From contig JAGFXW010000004.1 of NCBI GenBank assembly GCA_017861495.1, positions 1-34,270 of the forward strand: DNA of 34,270 nt. Reading direction: 5' to 3'. The stretch's first letter is position 1. Every line of letters starts with the position of its first letter. Below are positions 33,492 through 34,270 of this stretch, one piece after another. The notes below the pieces were generated by a model, which was not told the origin of the DNA, searched no databases, and worked only from the letters and a program-made list of their open reading frames with translations. A program made the translations under genes and the position numbers. The stretch comes from Bacillota bacterium. GTDB lineage: Bacteria; Bacillota_C; Negativicutes; CTSoil-072.

Positions 33492-33652
33492 AAGTATAAC
33501 TTTTTATTCGGGGGTCGACCCCCGCACAAAAAGTTCGCCTAAAACTCACGTCTAGGCGAACATAAAACTTACGTATTAAATTATCATTAAACCCACAAAA
33601 CCTTATATATCAAGCATCTTTCCGCTCTATCAACACTACGCACTCAACGTGA
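33483..33652. repeat. rlmD 3'-end repeat, right copy (candidate attR)
   Basis: Partner of 28884-29049. It contains the last codons of the intact rlmD, its terminator, and a perfect 16-bp palindrome CGGGGGTCGACCCCCG (33509-33524). The left copy has a different palindrome (GTTGATCAAC) at the same place, so structure is kept while sequence changes. Confidence 0.65.
33528..33561 (-). terminator. terminator of rlmD
   Basis: Perfect 9-bp stem (GTTCGCCTA at 33533-33541 with TAGGCGAAC at 33553-33561), 11-nt loop, followed by TTTTT on the minus strand, 49 bp after the rlmD stop. Confidence 0.8.
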
Positions 33653-34270
33653 TGCGTCTGCGGGAACATATCGACCGGCTGAATTTCCCGGGCAATATAC
33701 CCGTATTCGGCTAACACAGCCAGATCACGTGCCAGCGAAGCTGGATTGCAGGAAACGTAGACAATCCGTTCCGGGTTCATACCGGCAAACGTCTCCAGGA
33801 CCTTGGGAGCGCAGCCGGCCCGCGGCGGATCGGTAACGACAACGTCGGCCCGGATGCCTTGCTTGGCCAGCTTCGGCATCACATCAATCGCATCGCCGCA
33901 AATAAATTCCACATTAGAAACGTCGTTATTCCGTGCATTAACTTTCGCATCGGCAATAGCCGCTTCCACGATTTCGATCCCGTACACTTTGGCCGCCTGA
34001 CGGGCCATGAACATGGCAATAGTACCCGTTCCGCAGTACGCGTCGATCACTGTTTCCCTGCCCGTCAACCCAGCATATTCAACCGCTTTCTCATACAGCT
34101 CCCTAGCCTGTTCCGTATTGACCTGGAAAAAGGAACGGGGCGAGATGTTGAAATGAAAGTCGCCAAGCTTGTCGGTAATATATTCCTTGCCCCACAACAA
34201 GCGGTTACGGTCGCCCATAATCACGTTGGTTCGTTTCGGATTCACATTTTGCACGATACTGACCAATTCA
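33610..34270 (-). CDS. rlmD: 23S rRNA (uracil-5-)-methyltransferase, C-terminal part
   Basis: TrmA-family SAM-dependent enzyme that methylates C5 of a uridine in 23S rRNA. The visible 219 codons hold the C-terminal catalytic half: SPRSFFQVN, the SAM-binding DAYCGTGTIAMFMA, IEIVEAAI, VVTDPPRAGC, the nucleophile cysteine in VYVSCNPASLARDL, and the closing VDMFPQTHHVECVVLIERK. The frame is open through the window edge (the first possible start, TTG 34266, is internal), so the TRAM domain and iron-sulfur or N-terminal part lie outside. In Firmicutes such enzymes may act as RlmCD on two sites. The 3' end lies in the integration repeat of the neighbouring island and appears intact. Confidence 0.9.
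   Translation of the reverse strand, partial: ELVSIVQNVNPKRTNVIMGDRNRLLWGKEYITDKLGDFHFNISPRSFFQVNTEQARELYEKAVEYAGLTGRETVIDAYCGTGTIAMFMARQAAKVYGIEIVEAAIADAKVNARNNDVSNVEFICGDAIDVMPKLAKQGIRADVVVTDPPRAGCAPKVLETFAGMNPERIVYVSCNPASLARDLAVLAEYGYIAREIQPVDMFPQTHHVECVVLIERKDA

Overview
The window looks like an accessory (mobile-element-rich) stretch of a Firmicutes chromosome, most likely a spore-forming Negativicute (Sporomusaceae type). The lineage call is an inference from protein flavour: a SpoVT/AbrB-like C-terminal remnant with two CxxC motifs, the TrmA-family RlmD gene at the right edge, and the integrase and primase families. No rRNA, tRNA or CRISPR array is visible. Several elements are stacked, and most of their recombination and replication genes carry single frameshifts or stops.

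Region 1 (about 1-7.1 kb) is a compact satellite-like island: a tyrosine integrase (frameshifted), a Cro/CI-type repressor with divergent promoters and an inverted-repeat operator, an excisionase-like HTH protein, a PrimPol/SF3 (D5-type) primase-helicase with a 1-nt deletion, an iteron hairpin that looks like its replication origin, a small unknown protein, a lone HK97-fold major capsid protein, and a convergent gene of a family often labelled 'virulence-related'. No portal, terminase, protease or tail gene is present. At 7.8-9.6 kb lies an IS30-family element whose 13-bp terminal inverted repeats and flanking 13-16 bp direct repeats are all visible; its transposase has one in-frame stop.

Region 2 (9.7-14.1 kb) is a visibly GC-richer two-gene operon for secreted or envelope proteins (a 1080-aa PDZ protein and a MORN-repeat protein). 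It is followed by decayed HTH and large-serine-recombinase fragments. A 97-bp ungapped direct repeat (112-208 and 14979-15075, 91% identical) brackets regions 1 and 2 and may mark the ends of one integrated element.

Region 3 (15.1-21.9 kb, minus strand) is a second island: a regulator, an excisionase-like HTH, two possible leader peptides around a strong hairpin, a second frameshifted primase-helicase, an AT-rich tract flanked by inverted iterons, an unknown 257-aa protein, and an AbiEi/AbiEii type IV toxin-antitoxin operon with its own promoter and terminator. A 33-bp GC-rich motif is shared by the noncoding parts of regions 1 and 3.

Region 4 (22.1-28.7 kb) holds an unknown 145-aa gene and a tightly overlapping three-gene operon: a TerB-N membrane-anchored protein, a BrxD-like (DUF2791-type) ATPase and an Lhr-like SF2 helicase. 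This is a strong candidate DNA-processing or anti-phage module.

Region 5 (28.9-33.7 kb) is a third island at the 3' end of rlmD. Imperfect 166-170 bp repeats, each containing an rlmD 3' end and its terminator, bracket an unknown 296-aa protein, a 37-aa peptide, an HELGH zinc-peptidase-like protein, decayed small genes with 32-bp repeats, a membrane-anchored coiled-coil protein, two IS3-family scraps and the C-terminal remnant of the island's own tyrosine integrase. Together the regions read as an integration hot spot carrying replication satellites and several candidate defence cassettes.
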